In this document: piece after piece, positions 45,593 to 55,212 of the stretch | Numbering within the stretch: the stretch's first letter is position 1 | How the letters are laid out: each line of letters starts with the position of its first letter | Assembly (NCBI GenBank): GCA_026388545.1 | Contig: JAPLJS010000041.1 | Span: forward strand, 1 to 64,000 | DNA: 64,000 nt | Reading direction: 5' to 3' | Source of the DNA: Deltaproteobacteria bacterium | GTDB taxonomy: Bacteria; Desulfobacterota; Syntrophia; Syntrophales; UBA2185 | Notes under the pieces: model-generated | Seen by the model: the letters and a program-made list of their open reading frames with translations, nothing else | Database searches by the model: none | Told to the model about the DNA's origin: nothing | Program-made: the position numbers and the translations under genes

Positions 45593-46537
45593 GTGGTCAC
45601 TGAAGCAATCTCGCCCCGGAATATTCATCAACTAAAAGAAATCCTGGAAAACTGCACACTCTGCCCCAGAAAATGCGGGGTAAACAGGAGGGTAGGCGAG
45701 TTGGGGTTCTGCCGTCTCTCGGATGACGTCGTAATGAACCGTGCCCTTGCGCATTATGGAGAGGAGCCTCCCATTTCAGGGACCCGGGGCGCGGGAACAC
45801 TATTCCTTTCTTCATGCAATCTAAAATGTATCTACTGCCAGAACTATCAGATAAGCCATGAAGTATCAGGGGAACGGATGGATAGTGAAGGACTTTCGGG
45901 TGTCATGCTGGCGTTGCAGGAGAAGGGCTGTCACAATATTGAACCGGTTACACCCACACCCCATATAGCCCGGATCATGGAGGCGCTTCTGATCGCCCGC
46001 CGGAGAGGTTTGCATCTTCCCCTCGTTTACAATTGCGGCGGTTATGAGAATCCGGAAGTTTTAAAACTCCTGGAAGGGATGGTGGATATCTATCTGCCCG
46101 ATTTTAAGTATGGCAGTGAAAATGACGCTCTTGTCCTTTCGGGGGCGAAGGATTATCCATGGTATGCCGTTGAATCCATCAAGGAAATGGTGCGGCAGGC
46201 AGGAGATTCGCTTTGGGAGGACGACGGCATCGCGAAAAGAGGGATTCTCATTCGCCATCTCATCCTTCCCGGATTCATATCGAACAGCCTCGAAGTTCTC
46301 AGACTGATTAAAACACATATATCCATTTCTGTAACTTTGAGCATCATGTCCCAGTATACACCCATTCCCTCTGTGAAAAATCACCCCCACCTGGGCAGGA
46401 GGATCACCCGTGTGGAATATGAGCGTGTGATCAATCACGCCCTTGACATGGGTTTTGAAAACATCTTCACTCAGGATGTGGATGACCGGGCTTTGGCCCC
46501 GGATTTTGAGCAGAAAGAGCCGTTCAACTGGTCATAA
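45593..46537 (+). CDS. radical SAM protein, PflA-related (COG1313-type)
   Basis: A 314-residue protein. The cluster motif CNLKCIYCQNYQIS (CxxxCxxC, about residues 77-90) is within a radical SAM core, preceded by an N-terminal four-Cys module (CTLCPRKCGVN and GFC). The NCGGYE (about 144-149) and HLILPGF (about 222-228) segments match the COG1313 family of uncharacterised activating enzymes. The start is GTG; ribosome site weak. Iron-sulfur and SAM dependence is known for the fold; substrate unknown. Confidence 0.85.
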   Translation: MVTEAISPRNIHQLKEILENCTLCPRKCGVNRRVGELGFCRLSDDVVMNRALAHYGEEPPISGTRGAGTLFLSSCNLKCIYCQNYQISHEVSGERMDSEGLSGVMLALQEKGCHNIEPVTPTPHIARIMEALLIARRRGLHLPLVYNCGGYENPEVLKLLEGMVDIYLPDFKYGSENDALVLSGAKDYPWYAVESIKEMVRQAGDSLWEDDGIAKRGILIRHLILPGFISNSLEVLRLIKTHISISVTLSIMSQYTPIPSVKNHPHLGRRITRVEYERVINHALDMGFENIFTQDVDDRALAPDFEQKEPFNWS

Positions 46538-46582
46538 ATGTGATATAATTCATTTATAAACTCGATCTAAAGGAAAAACCCT

Positions 46583-46807
46583 ATGGCTGATTTTACCGGC
46601 TTCGGCAAGATTCTCCTTATTATCGGTCTCGTCATCGCGGGCATAGGAGGCCTTTTCCTGCTGGGCGGAAAAATACCGTGGATCGGACGGCTTCCCGGTG
46701 ATTTCTATTATAAAGGCAAGAACATTACCTTCTATTTTCCCCTGGCTACAAGTATCCTCATCAGCATCATCATCACGATCATCCTGATATTCATTGGCCG
46801 TAAATAG
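46583..46807 (+). CDS. DUF2905 family small membrane protein
   Basis: A 74-residue protein with two hydrophobic helices. GFGKILLIIGLVIAGIGGL, then IPWIGRLPGDFYYKGKNITFYFPLATSILISI, is the DUF2905 signature (RLPGDFY). Function unknown. AAAGGAAAAA precedes the ATG and a TATAAT box lies about 40 bp upstream. Confidence 0.88.
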   Translation: MADFTGFGKILLIIGLVIAGIGGLFLLGGKIPWIGRLPGDFYYKGKNITFYFPLATSILISIIITIILIFIGRK

Positions 46808-46977
46808 TCCCATAATCTCAAATCCAAACCTCTATCGGTATTTTACTACTCAATATTATTGAGCTCTTGACAAGCGAACATATCTTATTTAAAAGAAATT
46901 ATAAAAATTAAGCCGATACTCATCGGCACAATAACACCGCTGAGAGGCGGTCTAATTGATGTTGGGACGCCAAAAAA

Positions 46978-47262
46978 ATGCTCCGATTTCAAAAAGCTTG
47001 GAAAGTGTATTTTGGGCTTCTCCTTTTCGGTACCGTTCTTGGTGTCGGTGCGGATATCAGAGAAGCAATAGAAAACCCCTCGCTAATAGGTACGGCTCTA
47101 CTCGTTGCCGCGTACGTCGTTAGTGCAATTGGAGCGGTTGGCTTGTTTGGCTTCGCTTGGCAGCAACCAATTGGAAAGGCATTGTTCTGGAAAATATTCT
47201 TTTTTATAAATATTGGTCAATGGGGTCGGACCAAGATAAGTAGTAGGTATCATAAAGAATAG
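46978..47262 (+). CDS. hypothetical small membrane protein ending in a repeat
   Basis: A 94-residue protein with two to three hydrophobic helices (about 8-28, 38-56, 60-80). The C-terminal 15 codons, including the stop, are encoded by a 49-bp element repeated at 47373-47421, so the end of the gene may have been replaced by the repeat. No family recognised; coding status moderate. Confidence 0.5.
   Translation: MLRFQKAWKVYFGLLLFGTVLGVGADIREAIENPSLIGTALLVAAYVVSAIGAVGLFGFAWQQPIGKALFWKIFFFINIGQWGRTKISSRYHKE
47214..47262. repeat. 49-bp direct repeat, copy 1
   Basis: Starts tggtcaatggggtcgga and ends cataaagaatag; identical to 47373-47421. Short ggtcaatgg units also repeat locally near 47363-47382. 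Confidence 0.9.
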
Positions 47263-47654
47263 AGGGGGTCAGGGGTCAAGTCTACGTTTGACTCTTAGAT
47301 TGCCATCCTAATCTAATCTAATGGAATCATGCGAACTCTGGAACGTCAACGTAGCTGTGCAATGGTCAATGGTGGTCAATGGGGTCGGACCAAGATAAGT
47401 AGTAGGTATCATAAAGAATAGGATTAAAAAACGGCCTATATTTAGCCTAATACTGCCCATTTTGGCCACAAAAATATACTCCTAAGATTACGATTTCTTG
47501 CAGAAAAAAAATTAGGTCACCGAACCTATAAATCCACCGAACGCTCGTTCCTCGAGCCGGTGATCTTTACGTTATCTGAAAAATTTGAGTTAGAAGAATA
47601 CATATAAACTGTGCTATTATAATCTTGAAATAAACATTAAGGGGGGGAATCTTT
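47263..47654. other. repeat-rich gap
   Basis: Includes a gtcaag...tttgac inverted motif at about 47275-47293 like the ends of REP/RAYT-type elements, the second 49-bp repeat, and a TATAAT box near 47614-47619 before hicB. No gene seen. Confidence 0.5.
47373..47421. repeat. 49-bp direct repeat, copy 2
   Basis: Identical to 47214-47262. Preceded by tandem ggtcaatgg units. Confidence 0.9.
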
Positions 47655-47873
47655 GTGAAAAACTACAAAATTATTGTCGAAAAACACACTGATGGCTACG
47701 TTGCGTACCCACTGGGAATCAAGGGTGTCATAGTAGGCCAGGGTGACACTTATGAAGAAGCCCTTATGAATGTAAAATCTGCGATCAAATTTCATGTTGA
47801 AACATTTGGCGATGATGTTATTGACATCGATCCGCCTATAATTGAAGCGTTTATTGCTGAGGCGGGTGTATAA
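47655..47873 (+). CDS. hicB: HicB-family antitoxin
   Basis: A 72-residue protein of the short HicB type: IIVEKHTDGYVAYPLGIKGVIVGQGDTYEEALMNVKSAI is the partial RNase H-like HicB fold, with the gly-rich turn. No DNA-binding tail is present, so autoregulation would depend on another mechanism. GTG start; a run of seven G just upstream serves as ribosome site. It is followed by hicA with a four-base gap. Neutralises HicA by binding it. Confidence 0.88.
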   Translation: MKNYKIIVEKHTDGYVAYPLGIKGVIVGQGDTYEEALMNVKSAIKFHVETFGDDVIDIDPPIIEAFIAEAGV

Positions 47874-47878
47874 GCTTA

Positions 47879-48118
47879 ATGGCTAAATTCCCCATCGATG
47901 CTCCCAAGCGCAGGGTTATTAAAGCATTAGAGATTTTAGGATTTCGTATTGTCCGGGAGAAGGAACATGTTGCAATGGTTCGTGAAACTCCTGATGGAAT
48001 AAAAATCCCACTAACAATGCCTAACCACCCTATTATTAAATCTTCCACCCTGAGAACAATTTGTACACAGGCGGGCATATCAAGAGATGAATTCCTAAGA
48101 GCTTATAATGAGACATGA
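47879..48118 (+). CDS. hicA: HicA-family toxin (mRNA interferase)
   Basis: A 79-residue HicA protein. GFRIVREKEHVAMVR (about residues 21-35) contains the catalytic His and TMPNHPIIKSSTLRTICTQAGISRDEF (about 46-72) is the family tail. HicA degrades mRNA; it looks intact. The gene starts six bases after the hicB stop. Order antitoxin-toxin is the less common one but occurs in this family. Confidence 0.9.
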   Translation: MAKFPIDAPKRRVIKALEILGFRIVREKEHVAMVRETPDGIKIPLTMPNHPIIKSSTLRTICTQAGISRDEFLRAYNET

Positions 48119-48144
48119 TGTATTTTTCAGATAACAAATCAATA

Positions 48145-48177
48145 CAGCCGACCACTTCCAGCGTCGGCTGATTTTTG
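48145..48177 (+). terminator. intrinsic terminator of hicBA
   Basis: cagccgac, 10-base loop, gtcggctg, then atttttg. Eight perfect pairs and a short T-run, 27 bp after the hicA stop. Confidence 0.85.
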
Positions 48178-48208
48178 TGTCAAGGTTTTCACAGTGGGAA
48201 CGTCAACA

Positions 48209-48252
48209 AAACGGGGACAGATTTATTTTAGTAAATAAATTTGTCCCCGTTT
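48209..48252. repeat. 20-bp hairpin, dispersed-element-like, at the end of the glycogen operon
   Basis: aaacggggacagatttattt pairs with aaataaatttgtccccgttt with one G-U pair and a four-base loop (tagt). It lies five bases past the stop of the synthase/phosphorylase gene and may terminate it. The sequence style (aacggggacag...) is that of dispersed palindromes in related genomes. Confidence 0.7.
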
Positions 48253-48256
48253 ACGT

Positions 48257-51200
48257 TTACGCCCAGAGGACAAGGCCGGTTTCCTGCTTGGCTGCAAGAT
48301 TTTTATGGTACGGAAGTACCCTGATACCGTATATGTGGGGGCCGTTCTGCTTGACTATGTATTCCGCGGAATAGGTAAGAACTCCATCCAGTGTCTTGTT
48401 CGCTAATTTTAAAGGCACACAATCCGGAGAATCAGTAAATTCGTATCCATCCTTTCTTCCGATTACCAGTTCAACTAAGATTTCATCAGGATCCACCTTT
48501 CCTGCATCAATTCTCGTGCTTACGATAAGCGGTTGATCAACAAAAACGGTATCCCCATGGATTCCTTCAATGCTGGCATCCAACAATCTGAGTGAGGAAA
48601 AACGCATGGGAATTTTGAGCTTCCAGTCTGCAAGCTCGCGAGCCAGCTTGTGTCCATCCGTGTAAAGTTCATGTTCCCTGTTGGCCGTGGGCAGATACAT
48701 TGTATGGTAGTATTCGAGGAGCATCCTTGCCGTGTTGAATTTGGGCATAAGGGTTTGCATGGATCTTTTCATCATAGTGATCCATTTTTCCGGCAGTCCC
48801 GATATCTCCCTGCTATAGAATGTCGGTATCACTGAATTCTCGAGTATTGAATAAAGCGACTGGCTGTCTTCTTCATCGGCATTGTCTCTTTCTTCGGAAT
48901 ACCCTCTCACAACAGGTCCTATGTTCCAGCCATTAGTTCCATCATAACCTTCACACCACCACCCATCGGATATGCTGAGATTAAGCACCCCGTTCGCGAT
49001 AACCTTTTCACCGCTCGTGCCGCTCGCTTCATGGGGTCTTCGAGGCGTATTCAACCACACATCGACACCCTGAAAAAGACGCCGGCCAATATTAATGTCA
49101 TAGTCCTCGATGAAAAAAATCTTGCCCCTGAATCTTTCATCCCTGCAGATGTCGATAACCTTCTTAATAAGATTTTTCCCCATTCCGTCGTTTGGATGAG
49201 ACTTTCCAGCGATGATTATGTGAACGGGGCGTGTTGGATGATTTAAAATTTTGTCCAGGCGGTCCAGGTCAGACAGGAGCATATCGGCGCGCTTGTAAGG
49301 CGCGAAGCGTCTTGCGAATCCAATCACCAGGGCTGCGGGATTGATTTTTGAAAAAAATTCTTCCCGCCATGTCTTTGTATAACCATATTTCACCCAGTGC
49401 CTGGAGAGGTATTCCCTCAAAAAATTGATCAATCTTTGCTTGAGTTCATATCGGGTGTCCCACAGCAATGAGTCGGGGATATCCTGAACCTTTTCCCACG
49501 TTTCGGGGTCTGTGATGTTACTTTCCCATGCAGGTCCCAGATATGTGTCAAAGAGGTCTTTCATTCTCTGCGCGATGTAAGACATGGTATGGGCGCCATT
49601 CGTGACATGACCGATTGGGATGTCCGAGATGTTAAAGCCCTTCCATAAATCATACCACATTCGCTTCGATACCTCTTCGTGAACGTGACTTACTGCATTA
49701 CTCATATGTGCTATTTTGAAGGCAAGTTTGGTCATGAAAAAGGTCTTTTCTTCGCCGCCTTCCTTTCGTCCCAGTTCCCAGAACTGTGACCAGGACATGC
49801 CTGTTCTTTTTACGAAGCCGGAAAAGTAATGTTCCATCATGTCCTTGGGGAACCTTTCAATACCTGCTTCAACGGGAGTATGGGTTGTAAAAACGGTACT
49901 ACCGCGAACCAACTCAGTAGCCTCATCGAGGGAAAGACCTTCCTCGGTCATCTGGTCAGCGATTCTCTCAAAAATAAGAAATGCGGAATGTCCCTCATTG
50001 ATGTGGTAGACACGGGGCCTGATACCCAGCTTTTTTATCAACCTGACACCACCCATGCCTAAGAGGATTTCCTGTTCGATCCGGATTCTCTGGTCAGCGG
50101 GATACAGTCGTTCTGTAATCTTTCGGTCCTGAACGGTATTTCCCGGAACATCGGCATTCAGCAGGTATAACGAAACCCGTCCCACCTTTACTTCCCAGAT
50201 ATTTGCGTAGAGTGTTCTTCCCGGCAGTTCAAGGGATATTTGAACTTCATTTCCCATGTCGTCCCGGACAATCTGAACAGGCATTATGGAAAAGACGTTT
50301 TCCGGATATTCCTCAGTCTGGATGCCATTTTTATCAATAACCTGTCTGAAATAGCCGTTCTTGTAAAGAAGACCTATACCCACGAGCGGAATATTGAGGT
50401 CGCTGGCGGTTTTTAAGTGATCACCAGAGAGTGTACCCAACCCACCCGAATAAATGGGGAGGCTTTCATGAAGGCCATATTCGGCGGAGAAATAGGCAAC
50501 CGGTGACGACCACTTGATTGCCGGAGAGGCATGCACCCTTTCATGGGGAGTTCTATCGCTCAAATATTCATCGAACTGCTGGATGATCTGCGTGTAATGA
50601 GTCATGTAGGTGGGATTTTCCGAGGCCTCCAATAACTTTTCAGGCGATACCGTCTCCAACATTCTAACGGGATTATTTCCCATTTCCGGCCAAAGTTTAG
50701 GATCGAGGGAAATATACAAACTGCGGGCTTTGGGGTGCCATGTCCACCATAAATTGTAGGCAAGTTCCCTCAGCCGCTCAATTTTGAGGGGAAGATTTAC
50801 GACGGCAGTAAACGCGCGAAAATGAGGCTGAGTCGATACAGTACCGGCAAAGACATATTTTTTTTCCACCCTGTAGTCTATTAAGATGAGTTTATCAGCA
50901 CGGTCATATGCAACGGCGATAGCTTCATCATATGCTTTAAGGTATAACTTGAAGAAATCTTTCCAGTTTGCCTGGAGCGCCACATGACGGGCGCTCTTTC
51001 GTCTCTCCTTAATTTCTTCATCACCCCAGGATAGAAAGCCTTTGAAGATAGTATATAAATTATCTTCAATTAAATTGATTTTCTGCCCCTTACGGTTTAA
51101 GATAATAACTCCGCTATTCTCACCTATCGTTAGCTGTACCCAAGTTCCAAAACCTGCCTGATCAGTCGTTATTGTGGGCACGGCGTGGGCGACACTTTCA

Positions 51201-52519
51201 AGGGGTGTATATCCCCAGGGTTCATAGTACGACGGGAAAACCCCCAGATCACACCCTGAAAGGGCTTCATAATAGGTCATATTAATAAGACCATCATGAC
51301 CATTGAGATATGCCGGGTTAAAAATGACATTAACCCTGTTTTGTGTTGAGTTCATAAGTCCCAAACTTTTACATGCCTGCAAGATTGGATCATATGACTC
51401 GTTATGGAGCCTGTGGGTTGTAATGGGAGGGTTGCTCGGTTCGAGTCTTGTTTGTGTTTGATCGATCTGAAGGGCGGGAATCAAATCCATGTGACCACCA
51501 ATTACGAAAAGATAGACCAGGACCGCTTCATCTTTTGTCATATCTTTGTCGAGCCTGCTGAATGCATTCAGAGAAATATCGATGCCTTTATTATGGAATT
51601 CATAACGCCCTGATATGACCACAATCTTTGTATTTGAAGGAAAATCTTTTCTCAGAAATCGTGATGCTGCATTGATGAGTATTTCTCTCGACTTTAATGC
51701 AGACATTCTATCTGTTGTGAGATCAGGAATATGGTCCATGTCGAGCCCATTGGGTGTGATAATATCCGGGTACCTTCCAAGAAAATTTTTCGCTTCAGAA
51801 GCTGTTATTTCACTGACTGTCGTAAAACAGTCTGCTTCCCTCGCTGAGGCCAGTTCCATTGAATACTTGGCCTTGATATTATGGGCGCCTGCTTCTACCT
51901 GTGGTGAGATATTTTCCATGGACTTATAAATATCCACACCTGAGTCGGCAAGGCTTCTTCCCAGGATCGTGGCATGTGTGGTGAAGACAGTGCCTATTTC
52001 CGGAACCTTTTTTTTCACATAGAGGAGGCCTGCACCGCACATCCATTCATGGAACTGTGCAACGGCGGGTATGCCATGTGGTCTTACCATCAGATTATAC
52101 GTTATTTCTATGACCTCGCCGCAGGCATAACTGAACATCACCGGTTCCACATAGTCCCAGCCGCCCGCTATCGAATCGACGCCATAATCCTCCCAGAGCC
52201 TGAAGAGTAACTGTTCTTTATCGTATTTTTTCCCGAAACTAACGAGGATAACCTTTGGTTCACCGGGGATCTTCCACCTGCCAAAACGACATGGGATATC
52301 TTTAATGGCCGTACTTTCCCTGATCTTTACCCAGCAGGCTTCATCAGTTTCTTCAAAATCAGGATTGGTTTTGAGATCAGGTCCCAGGAGGAAGTAACGT
52401 TCTCCATAGTTCTGAATGGCCTCCCTGCTCTTGCTGGCAACGACGGTATATATGCCTCCTACCTTATTGCAGACCTCCCAGCTGACCTCAAACAGATAGC
52501 CTTTAGTATGTTTTTTCAT
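48257..52519 (-). CDS. glycogen synthase - alpha-glucan phosphorylase fusion
   Basis: A 1,420-residue two-enzyme protein. Residues about 1-560 are a GT3-type (eukaryote-like) glycogen synthase: LFEVSWEVCNKVGGIYTVV at the N-terminus and ITPNGLD near 255, and the FPSYYEPWGYTPLESVAHAVPTI Glu-rich acceptor segment near 430-452. From about 565 a DUF3417-type alpha-glucan phosphorylase (GT35) follows: LAYNLWWTWHPKAR, SAEYGLHESLPIYSGGLGTLSGDHLKTASDL, HINEGHSAFL, and EASGTSGEKVIANG with the PLP lysine near 1171. Residues from about 1281 to the end form a beta-rich extension. Thus one chain can build and break glycogen; how the two are balanced is not known. Similar long proteins occur in sulfate reducers. 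Last gene of the operon, 15 bp after GH57. Confidence 0.9.
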   Translation of the reverse strand: MKKHTKGYLFEVSWEVCNKVGGIYTVVASKSREAIQNYGERYFLLGPDLKTNPDFEETDEACWVKIRESTAIKDIPCRFGRWKIPGEPKVILVSFGKKYDKEQLLFRLWEDYGVDSIAGGWDYVEPVMFSYACGEVIEITYNLMVRPHGIPAVAQFHEWMCGAGLLYVKKKVPEIGTVFTTHATILGRSLADSGVDIYKSMENISPQVEAGAHNIKAKYSMELASAREADCFTTVSEITASEAKNFLGRYPDIITPNGLDMDHIPDLTTDRMSALKSREILINAASRFLRKDFPSNTKIVVISGRYEFHNKGIDISLNAFSRLDKDMTKDEAVLVYLFVIGGHMDLIPALQIDQTQTRLEPSNPPITTHRLHNESYDPILQACKSLGLMNSTQNRVNVIFNPAYLNGHDGLINMTYYEALSGCDLGVFPSYYEPWGYTPLESVAHAVPTITTDQAGFGTWVQLTIGENSGVIILNRKGQKINLIEDNLYTIFKGFLSWGDEEIKERRKSARHVALQANWKDFFKLYLKAYDEAIAVAYDRADKLILIDYRVEKKYVFAGTVSTQPHFRAFTAVVNLPLKIERLRELAYNLWWTWHPKARSLYISLDPKLWPEMGNNPVRMLETVSPEKLLEASENPTYMTHYTQIIQQFDEYLSDRTPHERVHASPAIKWSSPVAYFSAEYGLHESLPIYSGGLGTLSGDHLKTASDLNIPLVGIGLLYKNGYFRQVIDKNGIQTEEYPENVFSIMPVQIVRDDMGNEVQISLELPGRTLYANIWEVKVGRVSLYLLNADVPGNTVQDRKITERLYPADQRIRIEQEILLGMGGVRLIKKLGIRPRVYHINEGHSAFLIFERIADQMTEEGLSLDEATELVRGSTVFTTHTPVEAGIERFPKDMMEHYFSGFVKRTGMSWSQFWELGRKEGGEEKTFFMTKLAFKIAHMSNAVSHVHEEVSKRMWYDLWKGFNISDIPIGHVTNGAHTMSYIAQRMKDLFDTYLGPAWESNITDPETWEKVQDIPDSLLWDTRYELKQRLINFLREYLSRHWVKYGYTKTWREEFFSKINPAALVIGFARRFAPYKRADMLLSDLDRLDKILNHPTRPVHIIIAGKSHPNDGMGKNLIKKVIDICRDERFRGKIFFIEDYDINIGRRLFQGVDVWLNTPRRPHEASGTSGEKVIANGVLNLSISDGWWCEGYDGTNGWNIGPVVRGYSEERDNADEEDSQSLYSILENSVIPTFYSREISGLPEKWITMMKRSMQTLMPKFNTARMLLEYYHTMYLPTANREHELYTDGHKLARELADWKLKIPMRFSSLRLLDASIEGIHGDTVFVDQPLIVSTRIDAGKVDPDEILVELVIGRKDGYEFTDSPDCVPLKLANKTLDGVLTYSAEYIVKQNGPHIYGIRVLPYHKNLAAKQETGLVLWA

Positions 52520-52534
52520 GAATTAACTCCTCTT

Positions 52535-53722
52535 TTAATTGCCGAAATGACCGGAAAAGTCATCGATAATATTCATATAGTTGATGTATGCATCATAAGG
52601 CGACCCATAAGGATTGGAATGTTTCTGTCCATCTTCATCGGCAGGCCACTTGGTGCACATATAAAAAAAGTGATCGGATGCCTGGAGCATGCGCCAGGTA
52701 TGGAGAAACATCCCTTTTTTATGACGCTGCACGTTCGATTCCATACTGTACAATGTATTTATGGCATCTTTCTGCAGATTATTTCCCACCCATGTACTTA
52801 AATCTTGTTCACCATCTGCCGACGAGATAAAGTCCGTTACATCCAGTTGGTCAATGGGATCGTAATCTCCGGCAATTTCCGAAGGGGTCTGAAACCGATA
52901 ATCGGGATGCTTTACGATTTCACGGGCGAGCATCCGGATGAATTCAAAAAACCCCGCTTTTTCCCACGGGTGATTGCCAAATGTCTCATAATCCATATAA
53001 AGGTTAATACTATCTCTGGCTCCGGTATCGGTTATATTGTGAATCCAGTGTGTATATTTATCAGCCATGAGGGGATGTTCAGACCATTTTGAGTCTGAAA
53101 AGTGAAAAGCAATATCATTGGATAGACGGTAGTTTCTCAAGAGCAGTTTCAGTTTTTTACACCCCGCGGGTTGATAGACATAATGAGGAGACCGCCATCC
53201 TAAAATTTTATCTGTTCCCTCGGCCAGAATGACATCGAAGCCCATTTTTTCTATAGTCCTTGCGAGATCATTGTTATAGATGAGTCCGGTATTGCGAAAC
53301 GTCTTGGGAGTCTGACCGAACAAAGTCTTTATCTTCTTTTTATGCAACATGACCTGCTCTTTAAATTCCCGTGCAGAAAACAGAAAAGCAAGTGAGTGAT
53401 GGTATGTTTCATTAATGAACTCCACACATCCTGTATCAGCAAGACGTTTAAAGCTGTCAAGCACATCAACACGATGTTTTTCAAACTGATCAAGGCAAAT
53501 ACCGCTGATCGAAAAGGCAATCCGGAAATCTCCCTGATACTGATTTAATAAATCAAGCATGATACTGTTGGCCGGAAGATAATAGTTATCGGATACTTTG
53601 TTCAGGATCTGAAGATTTTTTTCCACATCCTCATAAACATGGTCATGATCAATATCAAAAAAGGTGTAGTGCTTCAACCAGCGGGGTTGATGAACATGGA
53701 AATTTAGACAGATGCTTGGCAT
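52535..53722 (-). CDS. glycoside hydrolase family 57 protein (alpha-amylase/glucan-modifying)
   Basis: A 395-residue GH57-type protein. ICLNFHVHQPRW (about 4-15), RIAFSISGICLDQ (about 67-79), TYHHSLAFLFS (about 106-116), DVILAEGTDKILGW with the likely catalytic Glu (about 170-183) and NLYMDYETFGNHPWEK with the acid Asp (about 244-259) are the GH57 conserved regions. It acts on alpha-glucans, as an amylase, branching or related enzyme; the exact activity is not fixed by the motifs. AAAGGTGG lies just before the start. Confidence 0.88.
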   Translation of the reverse strand: MPSICLNFHVHQPRWLKHYTFFDIDHDHVYEDVEKNLQILNKVSDNYYLPANSIMLDLLNQYQGDFRIAFSISGICLDQFEKHRVDVLDSFKRLADTGCVEFINETYHHSLAFLFSAREFKEQVMLHKKKIKTLFGQTPKTFRNTGLIYNNDLARTIEKMGFDVILAEGTDKILGWRSPHYVYQPAGCKKLKLLLRNYRLSNDIAFHFSDSKWSEHPLMADKYTHWIHNITDTGARDSINLYMDYETFGNHPWEKAGFFEFIRMLAREIVKHPDYRFQTPSEIAGDYDPIDQLDVTDFISSADGEQDLSTWVGNNLQKDAINTLYSMESNVQRHKKGMFLHTWRMLQASDHFFYMCTKWPADEDGQKHSNPYGSPYDAYINYMNIIDDFSGHFGN

Positions 53723-53734
53723 TTTCCCACCTTT

Positions 53735-55036
53735 TCAATGCAATACGTGATCGTAGACAGTGACGATCTTCTCAGCAGCATTTTCCCAGCGAACAGTGTG
53801 TAATTCTTCACGCGACCGTTCGATCATTTCTGCCACCAGTCTAGGGTATTTTAAAATTGCTATAATCTTATTGGCAATTTCATTTACATCCCAGAAATCC
53901 ACTTTCAATGCATGATGAAGTATCTCCGACACCCCTGACTGCCGGGAAATAATAACCGGTACATCATACACCATTGCCTCAAGAGGCGAGATACCGAAAG
54001 GCTCAGATACACTCGGCATGACATAAAGATCACTCATTGTAAATATCTGCTCCACTTCGGTTCCCTGCAGAAATCCGGTGAAGTGAAAATTTTTCCCTAT
54101 TCCCAGTTCGGCGACGCGCTCGATCATACGGGAAATCATGTCTCCTGCACCCGCCATGACGAACGTTACTTCAGGTAGTTTTTTTAATACTTTAGCCGCT
54201 GCTTCAACGAAATAATCGGGGCCCTTCTGGAAGGTAATCCTGCCGAGAAAAAGGATAATCTTTTTGTCGGGATGTGGCTCCACATGGTAAATCCTTGGAG
54301 CTTCTGCACGGGAAACGGCATTATGAACGACAGATATTTTATCAGGATGAATACCGTAATGGTTGACAATCATATTTTTTGTATAATGACTTACTGCAAT
54401 AATGTGATCGGCCGATACCATGCCGAATCGTTCTATATAAAAGATTGCCTGATTGGCATGCTCGCCGCTTCGATCAAATTCAAGGGAATGAATGTGAAGA
54501 ATAAGGGGCTTCCCGCTGACTTTTTTTGCATGAAGACCGGCAAAGACCGTCATCCAGTCATGGGCATGAATTATATCAAATGTCTGACTTTCGGCAATGA
54601 CAGCGGCTACCCGTGCATACCGTATAACTTCAGCAACCATGTTTGGACCGTAGTGTTCAGAGATTGTGAGGACATGAGATTCCTCCGTGTCGCCCTGGCC
54701 TTTTTCGTATGCAGGCAGATTCAAGACCTTTCCCCGCAGGATATCTTCATACTGGCCTTTATTTAGATAAGGTCTTAGCGTTGAATTGATCAATCTGATA
54801 TCCAGACCCTTAAAGACCTTTATCCCTCCGGCAGATTGCTGTTCGACAGGAACTCCGGAGGCTGAAATCAATTCCACATGTGATTGCCCCGCCTCGCCTA
54901 ATATTTTCGGAATGACGAAAAAAATTGTGTGGCCGAGGCCGACCAGAGCCTTTGTAATACCGAAACAGGCAGTCCCGAGGCCGCCACTAACATGAGGTGG
55001 AAATTCCCATCCAAACATGAGGATTTTCACGGGCAA
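53735..55036 (-). CDS. GT4-family glycosyltransferase, glycogen/glucan synthase-like
   Basis: A 433-residue GT-B protein. KILMFGWEFPPHVSGGLGTAC (about 4-24) is the donor-loop start of GT4 glucan synthases, LFLGRITFQKGPDYFVEAA (about 262-280) is the usual second-domain start and SVSEPFGISPLEAMVYDVPVI (about 340-360) carries the two catalytic Glu (E-x7-E). Could act as a glucan or maltose-forming synthase in the glycogen operon. The donor is not determinable. It follows the debranching gene by 176 bp and precedes GH57 by 12 bp. Confidence 0.88.
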   Translation of the reverse strand: MPVKILMFGWEFPPHVSGGLGTACFGITKALVGLGHTIFFVIPKILGEAGQSHVELISASGVPVEQQSAGGIKVFKGLDIRLINSTLRPYLNKGQYEDILRGKVLNLPAYEKGQGDTEESHVLTISEHYGPNMVAEVIRYARVAAVIAESQTFDIIHAHDWMTVFAGLHAKKVSGKPLILHIHSLEFDRSGEHANQAIFYIERFGMVSADHIIAVSHYTKNMIVNHYGIHPDKISVVHNAVSRAEAPRIYHVEPHPDKKIILFLGRITFQKGPDYFVEAAAKVLKKLPEVTFVMAGAGDMISRMIERVAELGIGKNFHFTGFLQGTEVEQIFTMSDLYVMPSVSEPFGISPLEAMVYDVPVIISRQSGVSEILHHALKVDFWDVNEIANKIIAILKYPRLVAEMIERSREELHTVRWENAAEKIVTVYDHVLH

Positions 55037-55212
55037 ATGGCCTCCTTACCACCAGACGGCTATAACAATGTAGCGGAATGTTTTTACAGAGGTGACCCTT
55101 GTACGAAACCATCAATATACGGTGGGCATCATGACATAACAAAAGAATAAAGTAAACCAGAAAAAAATCCTTATCCGCACACCATGCACTACTCCCTATG
55201 CTCAGCCACCGT

